The translations under genes and the position numbers were made by a program. This document shows, piece after piece, positions 13,001 through 23,339 of a DNA stretch of 64,000 bases. The notes beneath the pieces are model-generated. The model was not told where the DNA came from. It ran no database searches and saw only the letters and a list, made by a program, of their open reading frames with translations. The first letter of the stretch is position 1; each line of letters opens with the position of its first letter. Source of the DNA: Rhabditoides inermis (taxonomy: Eukaryota > Nematoda > Chromadorea > Rhabditida > Rhabditidae); assembly GCA_963966185.1 (NCBI GenBank), contig CAWZYM010000032.1:202834-266833 (forward strand), written 5' to 3'.

Positions 13001-13289
13001 TATTCCATAGCAGGGTTGAGTAGATCCAGTAACTGAGAGGGCGAAATCAGCAACTGTCGAGACCGCACCCTTTGGTACATCTGTGTTGTACTCAACTTCA
13101 TGGATGTACGGGATGAATCGTGGGAGACGATGAATGCAGTCCGGCAGTTCCTGAAAGTTAATAAATTACTTACATGTTTCAAGGTTTTTTTCTAAAAATC
13201 TCACGTTAGTGCCAGTAGTGTGGCAGCATGTCTTGTCAACAATCGTGTTGTCCGTATCGTAGAAGATCTGTCCATCCGAAATCGAGAGC
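3075..13289 (-). CDS. 3' 33 exons of a large receptor gene: mucin / C-type-lectin-like / sushi-like / EGF-like ectodomain, about seven membrane spans, long cytosolic tail
   Basis: Thirty-three exons with consensus junctions run from 13205-13289 to 3075-3173 (stop TGA 3075-3077). The largest is 11870-13150 (Thr/Ser-rich). Using numbering that includes the 5' exons at 59.7-61.2 kb: mucin-like stalk about 260-570; C-type-lectin-like region about 585-708 (CPLGAWPS, CYQLL, RAAAEC, VSVICRLP); sushi-like 709-780 (VDESVDLLC, C-terminal MLKC); two EGF-like units about 781-888. Hydrophobic spans follow at about 890-915, 960-975, 1016-1034, 1053-1075, 1114-1130, 1144-1158 and 1170-1182. Their spacing and motifs (LCRIIYWLV...QWMW; WTCL) resemble secretin/adhesion-type receptors, but no GPS cleavage motif is seen, so this is inference. 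A charged 440-residue tail is unusual for that class. The intron at 5707 has a GC donor. No start codon or signal peptide lies here; the gene appears to begin at 61218. Confidence 0.75.
3790..4114. repeat. CT/GA microsatellite in a receptor-gene intron
   Basis: Two (CT)n blocks (about 3821-3867 and 4005-4042) and CT-rich spacer fill the intron between the exons 4115-4291 and 3711-3788. Confidence 0.9.
7070..7634. other. Receptor-gene intron, unique AT-rich sequence
   Basis: This lies within the 3.7-kb intron 7070-10801. I see no exon or recognisable repeat before the foldback element begins near 7635. Confidence 0.4.
7635..10553. mobile_element. Nested foldback (inverted-repeat) element in a receptor-gene intron
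   Basis: The outer ends are inverted copies: 7635-7740 (GTCCCGATCACGAGCTTTGA onward, with CCGTGACGTCACGGC) matches 10445-10553 in reverse complement. Inside, 7955-8120 matches 8650-8790 inverted, and about 9115-9480 matches about 9610-9990 inverted around a centre near 9540, where a smaller hairpin (ACCAGTTAAAGATGAGTGA) sits. No transposase is visible, so this looks like a non-autonomous foldback transposon or several nested ones. It lies between the EGF-like exons 10802-10876 and 6968-7069 and would be removed by splicing. Confidence 0.65.
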
Positions 13290-13399
13290 CTGAAAGACGT
13301 ACGTATAGAAACATCACTGTGTGAGAGAGTTATTGCACGAGAGCGGGCCTGAGTGATAGTCAGCCGATAAATACCTATTTATATAATTATCATGATTTA
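13290..13399. other. Unique sequence between the first lectin-gene exon and the inverted arm
   Basis: This holds the 3' end of the very long receptor intron (acceptor CTTTCAG next to 13289). No exon is visible. Confidence 0.5.
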
Positions 13400-13679
13400 G
13401 GGAGAGGGAGAGGGAGAGGGAGAGGGAGAGGGAGAGGGAGAGGGAGAGGGAGAGGGAGAGGGAGAGGGAGAGGGAGAGGGAGAGGGAGAGGGAGAGGGAG
13501 AGGGAGAGGGAGAGGGAGAGGGAGAGGGAGAGGGAGAGGGAGAGGGAGAGGGAGAGGGAGAGGGAGAGGGAGAGGGAGAGGGAGAGGGAGAGGGAGAGGG
13601 AGAGGGAGAGGGAGAGGGAGAGGGAGAGGGAGAGGGAGAGGGAGAGGGAGAGGGAGAGGGAGAGGGAGAGGGAGAGGGA
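13400..13679 (+). repeat. (GGGAGA)n hexanucleotide tract at the outer edge of the left arm
   Basis: About 46 near-perfect hexamers. The matching tract in the right arm (59972-60450) is longer. The arm boundary lies inside it, so the junction may have arisen, or been misassembled, here. Confidence 0.95.
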
Positions 13680-13688
13680 TGTGTTCAG

Positions 13689-13977
13689 TTCGGCAACGTT
13701 ACTCTCGATCTGCACATGCTGACTGACATCCAGTTTGTTTGCCTGGGAGAAGAAGATGAGACTCCGCAACAGTCTTGCCAATGTCGAGACCAACAGTGAG
13801 TTGCCCCTTATTCATTCACTATCTTTGTATTCTTAGAGTCATTCGTTTTCTTCATTAAAATTAACATAATTTACATTTCAAAAGCACTACTTAGTGATAC
13901 CATCATGTCGATCATTAATGTTGGTGGTGTTTCAGGCGAGTTGGACTCGAAAACTTCAAGAATGTGGGAAAGGCAAG
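13689..13977 (+). pseudogene. Orphan copy of receptor exons 5 and 6 (left arm)
   Basis: Exons 13689-13795 and 13936-13977 are copies, on the opposite strand, of receptor exons 59855-59961 and 59673-59714 and keep the same splice sites. Exons 1-4, including the signal peptide, are absent because the duplication ended in the hexanucleotide tract. As placed, they can only be transcribed antisense to the receptor pre-mRNA. Confidence 0.8.
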
Positions 13978-15382
13978 GTGAGCAGTGACCGATTCTGACG
14001 TCTCTGTGTACGAATGAGAAGAGCTTGTGTAAACTTGTGTTATACTGTTACTGTATGATAAAAGGTGTTTTAATACATCTAATGGATATATCAAATCAAT
14101 AAAGAAACTCGTTAATAAATGTATTCAATTCAATTTATCGCATATAAGGGGGTGATTAAAATGTGCGAGTTGTAGAAGGACGTTACAGTGATAATACGAT
14201 AGTGTGTGTGGGGGGGGGGGGGGGGGGGTAAAACGAGATGAGCTACTACCGCGCCTTGCTCAAGGGTACTGGCGGAGACAAAGGCGAAATGGAACGTATG
14301 AAGTGTGGGACACAGATACATGTGCACAAGAGATGACGTGTGAGAGACGTCCAACTCTCCAGTCATGATGCACGAATCCGAGACAACGAGAAACCGCCAA
14401 ATCCAGATCTGACAAGTTCCCTGAACTGCTCCGCACTTCGCACTCCCACCACATCAGAAGAAAGGCTATTCTAGTAAGTATAGGCTCTGTGAATGCTTGT
14501 GAGTAGTTTGTTCGCAGGATCAAAAGGAGGGATAATTCGCATGTTGTGTGAATGCCTTGAGTATGCTGCCAAAAGTGGTTTACTGTATCTGTAATCTGTA
14601 TCCTATTTTTTTTGCTGTCCACGTTTTGTGAGAACAGAGTTTTGCCAACAGTGGATCCTTATGAAGGAGTCGTGACACGTATTCATTGTGTGTTTTTCTC
14701 TCGACATGTCCATATCCTCGGAACGCCATTATTCGGGATGAGACCACTTCAGGGGAATAATGATGTGCGTCGTCCGTTTCCACTGGAGATGCGTCCTCGA
14801 ATCCCAGACATTACACATCATTCAGAAACGTGGATTGTCGATGCACATATAGGACAACAAACCACATATACATAACTGTATACACATTATTCTCATCGTC
14901 AGATGTATTGTATATGTTAGAGAACGTTAGAGAATCGTAGACCAATTGGCAGTAGCGAATCTGTCCAAAGTGTCCGAGTATCAGTCGATCGCTGTTTATT
15001 AGTCTATCGATGAAAGTACAGTAATTGCATCGAATGACGTCACAGGTGTCTGACTCCACAAGATAATTATGATTGTGATACCCCCTTTGATCAGAGATAG
15101 GGTCCGGGACATTTCGCTTATAGCCGCTTACACATCCACATGCAAAACCTTACAGTACAAGCAATCACTGTTTCATGTTCAACGACACAGTTACAGTATC
15201 CCTACATGTTCACGACACAGTTACAGTATTCCTACTTTGAAGTTGTTAGCTGGCAAGCGGAGAGGGGGGAGGAGGGGGAGGCCCCCTTGGAGACAGGTGG
15301 TTGGTAGGGCGGGGCGTAGAGAGGAGCTGGTATCGGGAGGAAAGGGAGAGGGATCAGTCGCTGCACAGTCTCGCTCGCAGCT
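13978..15382. other. Left-arm intergenic sequence
   Basis: Between the orphan receptor exons and gene B. It contains AATAAA near 14099 and a G homopolymer near 14208-14228 that differs in length from the C run near 59427-59440 in the right arm. Short open frames here have no recognisable product. Confidence 0.5.
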
Positions 15383-15749
15383 ATGCACTGCGCCGGACTA
15401 GTGTGCATACTCCTGCACTGTCGCATGAAGATGCGACGCGAAGATCTCATCGACAACCCCCCGTTCGTATACGATCGGTGAGTCGAGTAGAGTTCTAGTA
15501 TCTAGTTTGGGGGCACTACTGATGTCTGTTCTTGCAGGTCGATGAGTTGCTACGCGGTGCCGAGCCGATATGATCTGAGTCAACATCCCTATGTCACCAC
15601 CGTGTTCGACATGAAGGAACACAAGTGTCTGATGAAGGTGCTGTCAACCGCAATGCCGCCCCTGGAACTGTGTGAGGTATGTCAGGGAAAGAGGAGAAGG
15701 GGAATAGATAGAGGAGAGGAAGGGGGAGTAGAAGGAAGGGAAGAGGGAG

Positions 15750-18175
15750 GGTGAGGAGGAGAGACGCCGAGTACGAGAGAACGAGGTGAGAGTGAGAGAG
15801 GTCGATGAGAGGAAGAGTTGAGACAAGCATACGGTATGAGTGTTTGATATGAGATGAGAGAGGGAGAGACATCGGCAAGACAGAAGGTGTGAGGGCAAAA
15901 CGAATAAGCGAGAGAGTTTGATATGAGGAAGCGGGAGTGCTGTAGGTTGACTAGGTTAGAGAGAGGGAGAGAGAGGGGAGGGGAAGAGAGGGAGAGAAGG
16001 AGAGAGAGAGATGGGGAAGAGAGGGAGAGAGGGAGAGATCGGTTGCTAGAGTGAGGCAGACGAGAGTGAGAGAGGTCGATGGGAGGAGGAGTTGAGACAA
16101 GCATACGGTATGAGTGTTTGATATGAGATGAGAGAGGGTGAGACATCGGCAAGACAGAAGGTGTGAGGGCAAAACGAATAAGCGAGATAGTTTGATATGA
16201 GGAAGCGGGAGTGCTGTAGGTTGACTAGGGTAGAGAGAGGGAGGGAGAGAGAGGGAGAGGGAGGGAGAGAGGGAGAGAGAGAGAGAGATGGGGAAGAGAA
16301 GGAGAGAGGGAGAGATCGCTTGCTAGAGTAAGGCAAACGAGAGTGAGAGAGTTCGATGGAAGGAGAAGTTGAGACAAGCATACGGTATGAGTGTTTGATG
16401 TGAGATGAGAGAGGGTGAGACATCGGCAAGACAGAAGGTGTGAGGGCAAAACGAATAAGCAAGAGAGTTTGATATGAGGAAGCGGGAGTGCTGTAGGTTG
16501 ACTAGGGTAGAGAGAGAGAGAGAGAGAGGGGAGGGGAATAGAGGGAGAGAAAGGAAGAGAGGGAGAGAAAGAGGGATAAATAGGGATAGAGGGAAAGGGA
16601 GAGAGATAGAGATTAGTTGCTAGAGCAAAGCAGACGAGAATGAGAGATGGGAGGAAGAGTTGAGACAAGCATACGGTATGAGTGTTTGATATGAGATGAG
16701 AGAGGGTGAGACATCGGCAAGACAGAAGGTGTGAGGGCAAAACGAATAAGCGAGAGAGTTTGATATGAGAAAGCGGGAGTGCTGTAGGTTGACTAGGTTA
16801 GAGAGAGGGAGAGAGAGGGGAGGGGAAGAGAGGGAGAGAAGGAGAGAGAGAGATGAGGAAGAGAGGGAGAGAGGGAGAGATCGGTTGCTAGAGTGAGGCA
16901 GACGAGAGTGAGAGAGGTCGATGGGAGGAGGAGTTGAGACAAGCATACGGTATGAGTGTTTGATATGAGATGAGAGAGGGTGAGACATCGGCAAGACAGA
17001 AGGTGTGAGGGCAAAACGAATAAGCGAGAGAGTTTGATATGAGAAAGCGGGAGTGCTGTAGGTTGACTAGGGTAGAGAGAGAGAGGGAGAGACAGAGGGG
17101 GGAAGAGAGAGAGAGAGAGAGGGAGAGAGATCGGTTGCTAGAGCGAGGCAGACGAGAGTGAGAGAGGTCGATGGGAGGAGAAGTTGAGACAAGCATACGG
17201 TATGAGTGTTTGATATGAGATGAGAGAGGGTGAGACATCGGCAAGACAGAAGTGTGTGAGGGCAAAACGAATAAGCGAGAGAGTTTGATATGAGGAAGCG
17301 GGAGTGCTGTAGGTTGACTAGGGTAGAGAGAGAGAGAGAGAGGGGAGGGGAATAGAGGGAGAGAGGGAGAGAGAGAGATGGGGAAGAGAGGGAGAGAGGG
17401 AGAGAGAGAGATGGGGAAGAGAGGGAGAGAGGGAGAGATCTGTTGCTAGAGTGAGGCAGACGAGAGTGAGAGAGGTCGATGGGAGGAGAAGTTGAGACAA
17501 GCATACGGTATGAGTGTTTGAAATGAGATGAGAGAGGGTGAGACATCGGCAAGACAGAAGGTGTGAGGGCAAAACGAATAAGCGAGAGAGTTTGATATGA
17601 GGAAGCGGGAGTGCTGTAGGTTGACTAGGTTAGAGAGAGGGAGAGAGAGGGGAGGGGAAGAGAGGGAGAGAAGGAGAGAGAGAGATGGGGAAGAGAGGGA
17701 GAGAGGGAGAGATCGGTTGCTAGAGTGAGGCAGACGAGAGTGAGAGAGGTCGATGGGAGGAGGAGTTGAGACAAGCATACGGTATGAGTGTTTGATATGA
17801 GATGAGAGAGGGTGAGACATCAGCAAGACAGAAGGTGTGAGGGCAAAACGAATAAGCGAGAGAGTTTGAAATGAGGAAGCGGGAGTGCTGTAGGTTGACT
17901 AGGTTAGAGAGAGGGAGAGAGAGGGGAGGGGAAGAGAGGGAGAGAAGGAGAGAGAGAGATGGGGAAGAGAGGGAGAGAGGGAGAGATCGGTTGCTAGAGT
18001 GAGGCAGACGAGAGTGAGAGAGGTCGATGGGAGGAGGAGTTGAGACAAGCATACGGTATGAGTGTTTGATATGAGATGAGAGAGGGTGAGACATCAGCAA
18101 GACAGAAGGTGTGAGGGCAAAACGAATAAGCGAGAGAGTTTGAAATGAGGAAGCGGGAGTGCTGTAGGTTGACTA
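15750..18175. repeat. Minisatellite of about 274 bp, nine units, in intron 2 of gene B (left)
   Basis: The block ACAAGCATACGGTATGAGTG recurs nine times about 250-305 bp apart (first near 15829, last near 18046). Each unit combines a conserved part of about 140 bp with a variable GA-rich part. Adjacent units near 17.5-18.1 kb are almost identical at exactly 274-bp spacing, which suggests recent unequal exchange. Confidence 0.9.
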
Positions 18176-20069
18176 GGGTAGAGTAGAGAGAGGAAGAGAG
18201 GGTGGTAGAGAGCGCAGAAGAGTACTACTGTAAACTGAAGAGGAGTTTATAGCTTAAAAATATATTTGTTGTCCCTAGTTTTGTGTATATGTGTGTTTGA
18301 TGATTTATCTCTTTGTTTTTTTCACCTATCATGGCGATTCCAAAAGACCGTATCGAAATGCCTTCTGAGCCGTTTTTCGCAACAACAAAAAGAGTCCGAC
18401 ATGAACTGATTTGATGTTTTTGCGCTGTAATTGATAACACTTGATTGCAAGTCTGGTTTCTCTCGTACGGGTTTCTCTCATCATTCCGGAAAGAAGCATC
18501 CCCCACACATGAGAACTCATGTGTTGAGTGATATGACATGTTTTAATTACTGTTCATTTCAGCTTGCCGTTTCGACTGGAAACAAGATCAAAGGACTGAT
18601 CCTCAAAACAACTCGTACTTGCAACGAGATTACGGAAGAGGATCGGAGCGTGCCCCGGAATCTCACCTCCATATACCAACTAGGAAAATGGAGACGAGAG
18701 GATGCGGCCAAGGCCAAGGCAGAAGCCGAGAAGAAGCTGCGCGAGTCGTCTACTACTACAGAATCATTTGAACTGGCCCACGCAACGACCCCCGCAACGA
18801 CGCTCGAACCGACCCCCACAACGGCGCCCGCAACGACCCTCGCAACGACTCCTACACTACCGCCATCAACAAAATCAACAACCACCATCACAGTGGAACC
18901 GACGACAACGACCGAACAGTCTACTACGAGCACGAAGTCTGTGGATACTTCGACGACTGTGCGACCCACCAGAGAGCCAGAGACAAGCACGTCGTCTTCG
19001 CATTCCACAAGCAGTGCTCTGGACACAACTGCAGATGCCGCGGCAACCTCCTTGGCTTCTCACGCCACCAGCGACAGTTCTGCATCCACCACCACCACGG
19101 AACAGGCCGAGCAACAGGAGAGCCAGACCCTGCCGACAGCGACAACAACACTGGAGCCCTCAACCACAACCGTCACCACTCCCCCCACTGCGACCCAGCC
19201 GACAACTACTACGAGAAGCGAGGTAAATCTATCTCCACTATCACCTATCCTCCTCCTCGTGTCTCAATACACTTTTCTTCACCTCTTGGTCTCTCCCTCA
19301 CATTCTCTTCTTCTCTCTGTCCCTCCCCGTTGTCTGTGTGTTAGAAGAATCGTCAATCCATGTTTGAGGCTGCGGTGTTCGGGTTGCTGAAAGAGTACCG
19401 CAAGTGGAACGAGAAGATCGATTCATATGTGCACAACTACGTCGTCGCTGGCTCATCGGAAGAACAGATCGCGATCAACTGGGGGTTCCAGGCATACAAT
19501 ACCCGTGAGTTCCGACCACATTGCACAGTGATAGCAGTGATTACCTTTTCAGTCGGAATGTTGCTCATCAAACCAACAACTGCGCATAACAGCACTTGTA
19601 ATCTCGCACCGTTACTCATGCAATCTCGAATCTGTTCGACCGGAAAAGGTGAGTTTTCAAACGTTTTCGATATCCTTGAAGATATAAAAGGCGCATAATT
19701 GAAATATTGGACAATACTTCACTGATATGTTCACCATTTTAACTTGGAAACCGTGAAAGAGCGCCCCTATAAAAACTACATACTTCAAACTTGAGCGTTC
19801 TAATAGCTACAAGGAGAGCATTTTGCCAGAAAATATATTGCATAGAAAATAAAAGGTTATGCTTTCCATACCGATAATCGCGCGTGGCAACACCAAACGA
19901 ACTTGCGTTAAAAAGGGTAGAAACAAGGCAGATTTCGTAAACCACTCATTTATATTACGGGGTACCCATTATGTCATGTCTTTTTTCTTTGACGTCTTTC
20001 GCCAGTTTTGATTTTGAAACAACGGAACAAAAAGTATCAGAATGTTTTCACACAAATTGAGTTCATATC

Positions 20070-22892
20070 GCTATACTATACTGTGGTCGCTATACTATAC
20101 TGCGTTCCGATAGACTAACTCATGCAGGTGGTGTAATGGCGTTGTATCAATCAAACATTTCTATCAAGCTCATTAGATCAATATCTATCAATAATCTCTC
20201 CGAAATTCTCTCATTCGACATTTTCCCTTCCAATCATTTGCTCATAGACAGACCAATACGTTTCATTGCTTGCTACCGTACTCCCGGTTCCACTCCCGAA
20301 ATAAAAAGAACAGGGTTCCAGCTCATCTCTGAACTAGATTCACTTGTTGATTCAGAAAATAGATCACATGTTGTGTTAGGCGATTTCAATGCGCCCTCAA
20401 TTGATTGGAAATGCAGCCGTGCATTTGACTCATTTGACAAATCGCTCTTGGATTTCGCTTGCTTGCATTCGATGTGTCAAACAGTTAATAAGCCAACTAT
20501 GGTCAAACGAACTGGCATAAAATCAAACACTCTTGATATAATCCTGGTCGACAATTCCTCTCTTGTAACTAGTACGCGCGTCTATGATCGTTTCAGCACA
20601 TGCGATCACCTACCCGTTGAATTTGTATTGCGCATCGAAGACACTCCCGAACACCAAAAACCTCATTTCATGAGAAATTTCAAAAAAGCAAATTGGGATG
20701 TTATTAACAATGCTATAGATTCTATTCGATGGACACAAGTTTTTATTGGAAAGACGGTAGAGCAAGCTGCATCTAAGTTTTACGAAATCATAAATGGCAT
20801 TATTGATTCAAATATTCCGCTTGTTGCTCCGGCTATCAATCGCCCCCGCTTATTACCTCGTTATCTACAAAAGCTGAAGCGACAGGCAATTAAACTTTCT
20901 AAAACAAGACCTCACTCCATTGAATCTGATAGATCACAGCGTCGCCTACGTAAAGCAATAACTTCTTGGAATTGCAAGCGAGAGTCTAAACTAATCTTGA
21001 ATGGTAATAAATCAGCTTTCTATCGCGATGTTCGAAATAAAATGCATCCCGACGGTGGCATCGGCGCAGTTTGCCAAGATGGCGAATTCATTCACAACAC
21101 GCTCGATAAATGCGAAATCTTTGCTGACTATTTTGATTCGGTATATCGCAATATCGATGCACCACCTGGTACTGACTTGCCTAAACTCTCGCATTCACTT
21201 GACATGATCGATATTACTTTCCTTGGAGTTCATAAAACTATTTCCAAACTTGATTCTAAATATAACACTTCTCCAGACGGCATAAATAATGTGTTTCTAA
21301 AACAAACAGTTAATTCTATTTCCGTTCCATTGACGATTCTTTTTGCAATGTCCATGTCTGTCAGAAAAATCCCATCTATTTGGAAAGAAGCTTGGGTAAA
21401 ACCATTATTCAAAAAAGGCGCACGTGAATCTGTTTCAAACTACAGGCCGATTTCTCTCACTTGTAGCATTTCCAAAGTAATGGAAAGAATCTGTGTTCAG
21501 CAGATCACAAAATATTTAGAACAGCATAGCTTACTCTCGGAAAAACAATTTGGTTTCCGCAAAAATCGATCTACTAATGCGCAACTGATTGAATGTCATA
21601 TGAACTGGTGCAAGCATACTTCATCCGATTTTGTTATCGATTGTATTTACTTTGATTTTAAGAAAGCATTTGACACTATAAATCACGATCTTCTTTTTAA
21701 GAAACTTGACGCTATCGGTATTCGCGGAAACGCGCTTGGCTGGATAATCGAATTTCTCAAAAATCGCAAGCAGTCTATCATGATCGGCTCAAGGCGTTCT
21801 TCACCGCGTGTCGTTAATTGTGGCGTTCCACAAGGCTCATGTCTTGGTCCCCTGTTGTTCAACATTTTCATTGATAACATTCCAGATAACCTTCCAAAAG
21901 ATGTTTATCATGCGCTTTACGCTGATGATCTGAAAATTTCCTATCATTTCAATTATACCAGCACTACTGCTGCAACTACCTTTCAAAAAGCTATCGACAC
22001 AGTCGCAGCTTGGTCAGCCACTTGGGGTCTTCAGATATCCACTGAGAAAACACAAATATTGCATATAGGCAAGCGGAATCCAAGGCACACTTATACAGCT
22101 CACGGCTGCGTTCTCAAACCAATAGATGCTGCCAAAGATCTTGGTATTCTAGTGAATAATAACTTGTTGTTCCGTGATCATCTAAAACAAATTGTTCAGC
22201 AAACTCTCTATTCTATAAATGATTTCCTTCGCACATACAAAACACGAAGCCCCACTCTTCTGATTACTGCGTACACTACCTACTTTCGCTGTAAACTAGA
22301 ATATTGTACCGAGCTCTGGAACCCTACTGACGTTGCTTCTGTAAACCTAATCGAAAGCATACAACGCTATTATACTCGACGTGTGTGTCAGCGTATCGGA
22401 CGCAACTTATCATACCCCGAACGCCTTCAATTTTTTAATCTTCAATCTCTTGAAAATAGGCGATTCTTAAATGACGTCACTTACATACACAAAGTTATTC
22501 ACTCAAAAACGACTTTAGACTATCATGGGCTTTTCGCAATTATTCCAACTCGTACTCGCGGCTCTCATGAATTTAGGATTGTTCCCTCATTCGATCACAC
22601 AGGCCGTACTAGCACTTTTTTAAGCAGAACCTTCGTAATTTGGAACTCCCTTCCTCATGACTTAGTTTCCGTCAACGACCCTTCCGTCTTCAAATCACAA
22701 CTCTCTACATTAGATATTATGCCACCTAGCAAATTGCGCAACCTATAGAGACCATATTTTCTTGTTTCGTATATTATTATGTTATTATTCCTTATTTATA
22801 TTCAACCCCATCCATATCTGCCGTTTTCCATGTTTTCACTTTTTGTTGCTATGTCGATTTTCTCATGTTATCGGTAATAAATCTATCTATCT
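20070..22892 (+). mobile_element. 5'-truncated CR1/Jockey-type LINE inserted in intron 5 of left gene B
   Basis: The right arm has the empty site, so the ends can be read directly: added sequence is 2828 bp, 20070-22897, flanked by a 5-bp target duplication ATATC (20065-20069 and 22893-22897). The 3' end is an (ATCT)n tail after AATAAATCTATC, typical of this LINE group. The 5' end lies inside the endonuclease domain. A 15-bp sequence, CGCTATACTATACTG, is duplicated at the 5' junction. Insertion came after the arms separated or is polymorphic between them. Confidence 0.9.
20136..22748 (+). CDS. LINE polyprotein: endonuclease (partial) and reverse transcriptase, 870 aa
   Basis: A single uninterrupted frame. 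It is open upstream of this Met to the insertion point, reading SDRLTHAGGV, which belongs to the endonuclease. Motifs: endonuclease core GDFNAPSIDW (about 83-92) and CDHLPVEF (about 161-168); reverse transcriptase FKKGARESVSNYRPISLT (about 427), FDFKKAFD (506-513), GVPQGSCLGP (563-572) and the catalytic YADD (595-598). An intact RT frame means the copy is young. It lacks its 5' end and first ORF, so it is not expected to be autonomous. Function in a full element: nicks target DNA and reverse transcribes its own RNA there. Confidence 0.9.
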   Translation: MALYQSNISIKLIRSISINNLSEILSFDIFPSNHLLIDRPIRFIACYRTPGSTPEIKRTGFQLISELDSLVDSENRSHVVLGDFNAPSIDWKCSRAFDSFDKSLLDFACLHSMCQTVNKPTMVKRTGIKSNTLDIILVDNSSLVTSTRVYDRFSTCDHLPVEFVLRIEDTPEHQKPHFMRNFKKANWDVINNAIDSIRWTQVFIGKTVEQAASKFYEIINGIIDSNIPLVAPAINRPRLLPRYLQKLKRQAIKLSKTRPHSIESDRSQRRLRKAITSWNCKRESKLILNGNKSAFYRDVRNKMHPDGGIGAVCQDGEFIHNTLDKCEIFADYFDSVYRNIDAPPGTDLPKLSHSLDMIDITFLGVHKTISKLDSKYNTSPDGINNVFLKQTVNSISVPLTILFAMSMSVRKIPSIWKEAWVKPLFKKGARESVSNYRPISLTCSISKVMERICVQQITKYLEQHSLLSEKQFGFRKNRSTNAQLIECHMNWCKHTSSDFVIDCIYFDFKKAFDTINHDLLFKKLDAIGIRGNALGWIIEFLKNRKQSIMIGSRRSSPRVVNCGVPQGSCLGPLLFNIFIDNIPDNLPKDVYHALYADDLKISYHFNYTSTTAATTFQKAIDTVAAWSATWGLQISTEKTQILHIGKRNPRHTYTAHGCVLKPIDAAKDLGILVNNNLLFRDHLKQIVQQTLYSINDFLRTYKTRSPTLLITAYTTYFRCKLEYCTELWNPTDVASVNLIESIQRYYTRRVCQRIGRNLSYPERLQFFNLQSLENRRFLNDVTYIHKVIHSKTTLDYHGLFAIIPTRTRGSHEFRIVPSFDHTGRTSTFLSRTFVIWNSLPHDLVSVNDPSVFKSQLSTLDIMPPSKLRNL

Positions 22893-23339
22893 ATATCACC
22901 TAGAGTAAACTGATGTGTATAATTGTAGTCAACTTCTTGGGAATGGAGAGCGACTCAGCAGTTGGCTACACGAAGGATGAACTTATCGGATTCTGTTCAC
23001 GAGACTCGACTTGCGGGGCAGGAAACCCCATAAACATGTTCCAGAATAAGAACTTAAGAACAGAAAAGGTTTCAACTTCAGTGATATTGTTCGGTACCAG
23101 CGTATGCACTTTTCATGCTTCTTTGAAAGAGATTCTTTTTTTTAAAATACAAATCAAGTGTGATACAATTCTTTGGTTCTGTGAAAATCAAAACAATAGT
23201 CGATGTGGAAATTGAATGCAAGAGAAAGTTTCCAGAATGTTATTTTTCAGACGACTACCACTTCGTTTTCTCGAAAACAACACCCGATCTGAACAAGTAC
23301 AATAAACTGAAAACAGTGCCGATCTGCTACACATGGTGA

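Larger units (their letters stand above)
15383..23339 (+). pseudogene. Gene B, left copy: mucin-like secreted protein gene with LINE insertion and frameshift
   Basis: Exons match the right copy: 15383-15477, 15538-15676, 18563-19222, 19345-19504, 19553-19648, 22929-23093 and 23159-23339. Exon 6 carries an 8-bp insertion (within AAGAACTTAAGAAC at about 23047-23062) that shifts the frame, so the last two exons are not translated as in the right copy. Intron 2 holds the 274-bp minisatellite. Intron 5 grew from about 0.45 to 3.3 kb by a LINE insertion in the sense orientation. The first five exons are open and could give a truncated protein. It is either a decaying duplicate or, if the arms are haplotypes, a damaged allele. 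Confidence 0.75.

Noticed and set aside
12276..13010. Plus-strand open frame rich in Val, Ser and Phe
   Set aside because: It is the antisense of the Thr/Ser-rich mucin exon 11870-13150, whose codon bias leaves the opposite strand open.
13936..13980. Exon ending with its own TGA stop (also 59669-59714) as proof of a separate short gene
   Set aside because: The TGA overlaps a consensus donor (AAG|GTGAGC), and splicing to 13289 keeps the frame. A short retained-intron isoform remains possible, so it is mentioned only as an alternative.
15594..18100. Family of repeated Ser/Leu-rich frames (MPMSHPLSSHIKHSYR...)
   Set aside because: Each is one minisatellite unit read through. They lie inside an intron bounded by good splice sites and lack any non-repeat sequence.
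15750..18175. Regularly spaced repeats suggesting a CRISPR-like array
   Set aside because: Units of about 274 bp with GA-rich spacers in a eukaryotic intron are a minisatellite.
18559..19026. Minus-strand open frame (VVVGSTVMVVVDFVDGG...) and its mirror at 54904-55371
   Set aside because: Antisense of the mucin exon of gene B in both arms.
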